Below are positions 6,594-7,671 of a stretch of 7,671 nt of DNA, in pieces. Position 1 is the first letter of the stretch. Every line of letters begins with the position of its first letter. The notes under the pieces were generated by a model. It had not been told where the DNA came from and searched no databases. It worked only from the letters and a program-made list of their open reading frames with translations. The position numbers and the translations under genes are program-made. Source of the DNA: JBLHGN01 sp047616325 (GTDB lineage: Bacteria; Pseudomonadota; Gammaproteobacteria; Pseudomonadales; Cellvibrionaceae); the NCBI GenBank assembly GCA_047616325.1, contig JBLHGN010000175.1, positions 1-7,671 on the forward strand, given 5' to 3'.

Positions 6594-7322
6594 ATGAGTT
6601 ATTCTCTGGAAGCTCCAGCTACCACCGACGCACGTTGTTTTCAATTTCGAAAAGTGAGCTGTGTAGACTGCCAGCTTAATACTATTTGTCTACCGCTTAG
6701 TCTGCATAGTGATGACATTCACCAGCTTAATCAAATTGTTAAGCACAGAAAGCCCCTGCAAAAGGGTGAGTTTATCTTCCATTTCGGCGATGTCTTTACA
6801 TCGTTATATGTAATACGTTCTGGTTCAGTAAAGTCTGTACTAGCCATGGATAACGGCAGTAGTGAGCGAGTTACAGGGTTTTATTTGCCAGGTGACGTCA
6901 CGGGCATGAATGGATTGGCCAATAATGTTCATAGTAGTTCTGTTTTAGCGCTTGACATGACCTCGGTATGTTTTTCAGCTAATGAGCCACGAAATTACAC
7001 AAGAACAAGAATTAGTTCATTTGATAGCTCAAAGTTTTACGGAATCACGACTAGCTTCTTTTCTATTAGGTATCTCTGGTCGTAATGGGCGTCAAAACCT
7101 ATCCACTTCTACATTTTTTCTCTCTATGTCACGAACCGATATTGGTAGTTTTTTAGGGCTTACCATCGAAGCCGTTAGTCGCACGTTTACTCGTTTACAA
7201 AAAGCTAATATTATTAGTGTCGAAAAGAAATAAATGTTTACCAACGACGTGATTGCGTTACATTAGCTTGTAAAAGGTGCCGACGAAGAGCCGATGCATT
7301 TAGACTTAGCAGGAAATTTTAA
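6594..7322 (+). pseudogene. Broken FNR/Anr-type oxygen-sensing transcription regulator
   Basis: FNR/Anr proteins bind a 4Fe-4S cluster without oxygen, dimerise and bind TTGAT-N4-ATCAA sites. From ATG 6594 the N-terminus has the cluster motif C23-x2-C26-x5-C32 (SCVDCQLNTICLPLSL), then the effector-type beta barrel (KPLQKGEFIFHFGD, SLYVIRSGSVKS, VTGFYLPGDVTGMNGLAN) and the fourth cysteine C126 in ALDMTSVC. There the family's EIPFE loop and the first part of the dimerisation helix, about 20 residues, are missing. The sequence resumes in another frame at FQLMSHEITQEQELVHLI, implying an out-of-frame deletion of 3n+2 bases around 6969-6978. The second frame holds the helix-turn-helix SMSRTDIGSFLGLTIEAVSR with the FNR-type E-x-x-S-R, then TFTRLQKANIISVEKK and TAA at 7231-7233. 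In a third frame KEINVYQRRDCVTLA resembles the usual C-terminus, suggesting a further small indel near GAAAAGAAA (7222-7230). The current first stop is at 7086, so no DNA-binding product is expected. Confidence 0.85.
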
Positions 7323-7379
7323 TTGAAATAAGTTTTACAGAAAAGTTACCTCGTATTGAATAATGGTAAAAGAAAATTT

Positions 7380-7385
7380 GGTGAG
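7380..7385 (+). promoter_or_regulatory. Ribosome binding site of the metal ATPase remnant
   Basis: GGTGAG lies eight bases before ATG 7394 and supports that start. The AT-rich stretch before it (7323-7379) has no clear promoter or terminator, so the gene may once have been co-transcribed with the FNR gene. Confidence 0.55.
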
Positions 7386-7393
7386 ATTGTTTA

Positions 7394-7671
7394 ATGGATA
7401 GACTCGCGCCAAATGAACCCCTAAATTGTTGTGGTAATGCCCATCAAAGCAACACCGAGGTGACCGAAGACAAACCCCGCACAGAACCTGTGTGCGGCAT
7501 GAGGATTTTTTTCTGACACCAATAAATAAGTTTAAGATTAGAGGAAACTTCTTATTCTTCCCGAAAAATGTAGAAATATTTTGCGCGCATAAAATAAAGT
7601 ATTGACAAGCAGAAGGTGCGGAGCCGATTGCGAAAAGCGAAAAATATAATTCGCTATGTATGTATCCTATA
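7394..7671 (+). pseudogene. Degenerate N-terminus of a heavy-metal (copper-type) P1B ATPase, cut by window edge
   Basis: From ATG 7394 the frame reads MDRLAPNEPLNCCGNAHQ and then TEVTEDKPRTEPVCGMRIFF to TGA 7514. A Cys-Cys/His start followed by (D/E)PVCGM is the hallmark of copper-transporting P-type ATPases with an N-terminal YHS metal-binding domain. Removing one T from the T7 run (7506-7512) and four bases (an AATA duplication near 7521-7528) continues the family pattern: SDTNK, FKIRGNFLFF, then HKIKY, stop TGA 7603-7605, QAEGAEPIAKSEKYNSLCMY and PI at the edge. An overlapping frame at 7561-7584 gives PEKCRNIL, resembling the FCS-x-x-C-x-x-F part of the YHS domain, so further compensating indels are likely. 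LCMYP at the very end looks like a decayed CPMHP site. The membrane helices and the phosphorylation motif DKTGT would lie beyond the window. Assignment rests on motif order, not on similarity scores. Confidence 0.7.

Noticed and set aside
7020..7033. TTGAT-AGCT-CAAA as an FNR binding site
   Set aside because: It lies inside the FNR coding remnant and lacks the second ATCAA half-site.
1..7671. CRISPR array, tRNA, rRNA, insertion sequence or phage attachment site
   Set aside because: No spaced direct repeats, cloverleaf, transposase motifs or terminal inverted repeats were found on reading both strands.

Overview
The window looks like chromosomal DNA of a free-living or symbiotic marine-type gammaproteobacterium. 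The clues are moderate to low GC, CHASE3/PAS hybrid sensor kinases, a CheY-PAS protein of the type that usually continues into signalling output domains, and an FNR/Anr-type oxygen regulator. The taxon is inferred from protein style only; there is no rRNA or tRNA to anchor it. No CRISPR array, transposase, tRNA or rRNA was seen.

The left two thirds (1-5326) is a leftward signalling block. In transcription order it holds: (i) a PAS/HisKA/HATPase sensor kinase (5326-3858) that begins with GTG behind a strong ribosome binding site, but is broken by an in-frame amber codon and a frameshift; (ii) an intact 925-residue membrane hybrid kinase with CHASE3, two PAS domains, HisKA, HATPase and a receiver (3578-801); (iii) the first 240 residues of a receiver-PAS protein that runs off the left edge (722-1). 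The two kinases are close paralogues around the H-box. The intact hybrid kinase and the receiver-PAS protein are plausible partners.

The middle (5327-6593) is gene-poor. It holds a promoter-like region with a palindrome for the broken kinase, a possible frameshifted coding remnant of unknown family (5638-5864), a nine-codon reading frame with a good ribosome binding site, and an intact 65-residue DUF2934 protein (6071-6268). A stretch with a perfect TATAAT follows, ahead of the FNR gene.

The right end (6594-7671) is decaying DNA. An FNR/Anr-type regulator keeps all four presumed iron-sulphur cysteines and its DNA-recognition helix, but has lost part of its dimerisation helix through an out-of-frame deletion and appears to frameshift again near the C-terminus. 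Next comes the N-terminal part of a heavy-metal (copper-type) P-type ATPase: a Cys-Cys start, a PVCGM YHS-domain motif and a degenerate CPMHP-like site. It carries several frameshifts and a stop.

Taken together, a low-oxygen/copper module (FNR, metal ATPase, DUF2934 neighbour) and one sensor kinase seem to be degrading next to an intact two-component system. Several lesions lie in short homopolymers, so sequencing error must be excluded for those; the deletion in FNR and the amber codon in the kinase are not homopolymer errors. I see no convincing evidence of a new biological system here.
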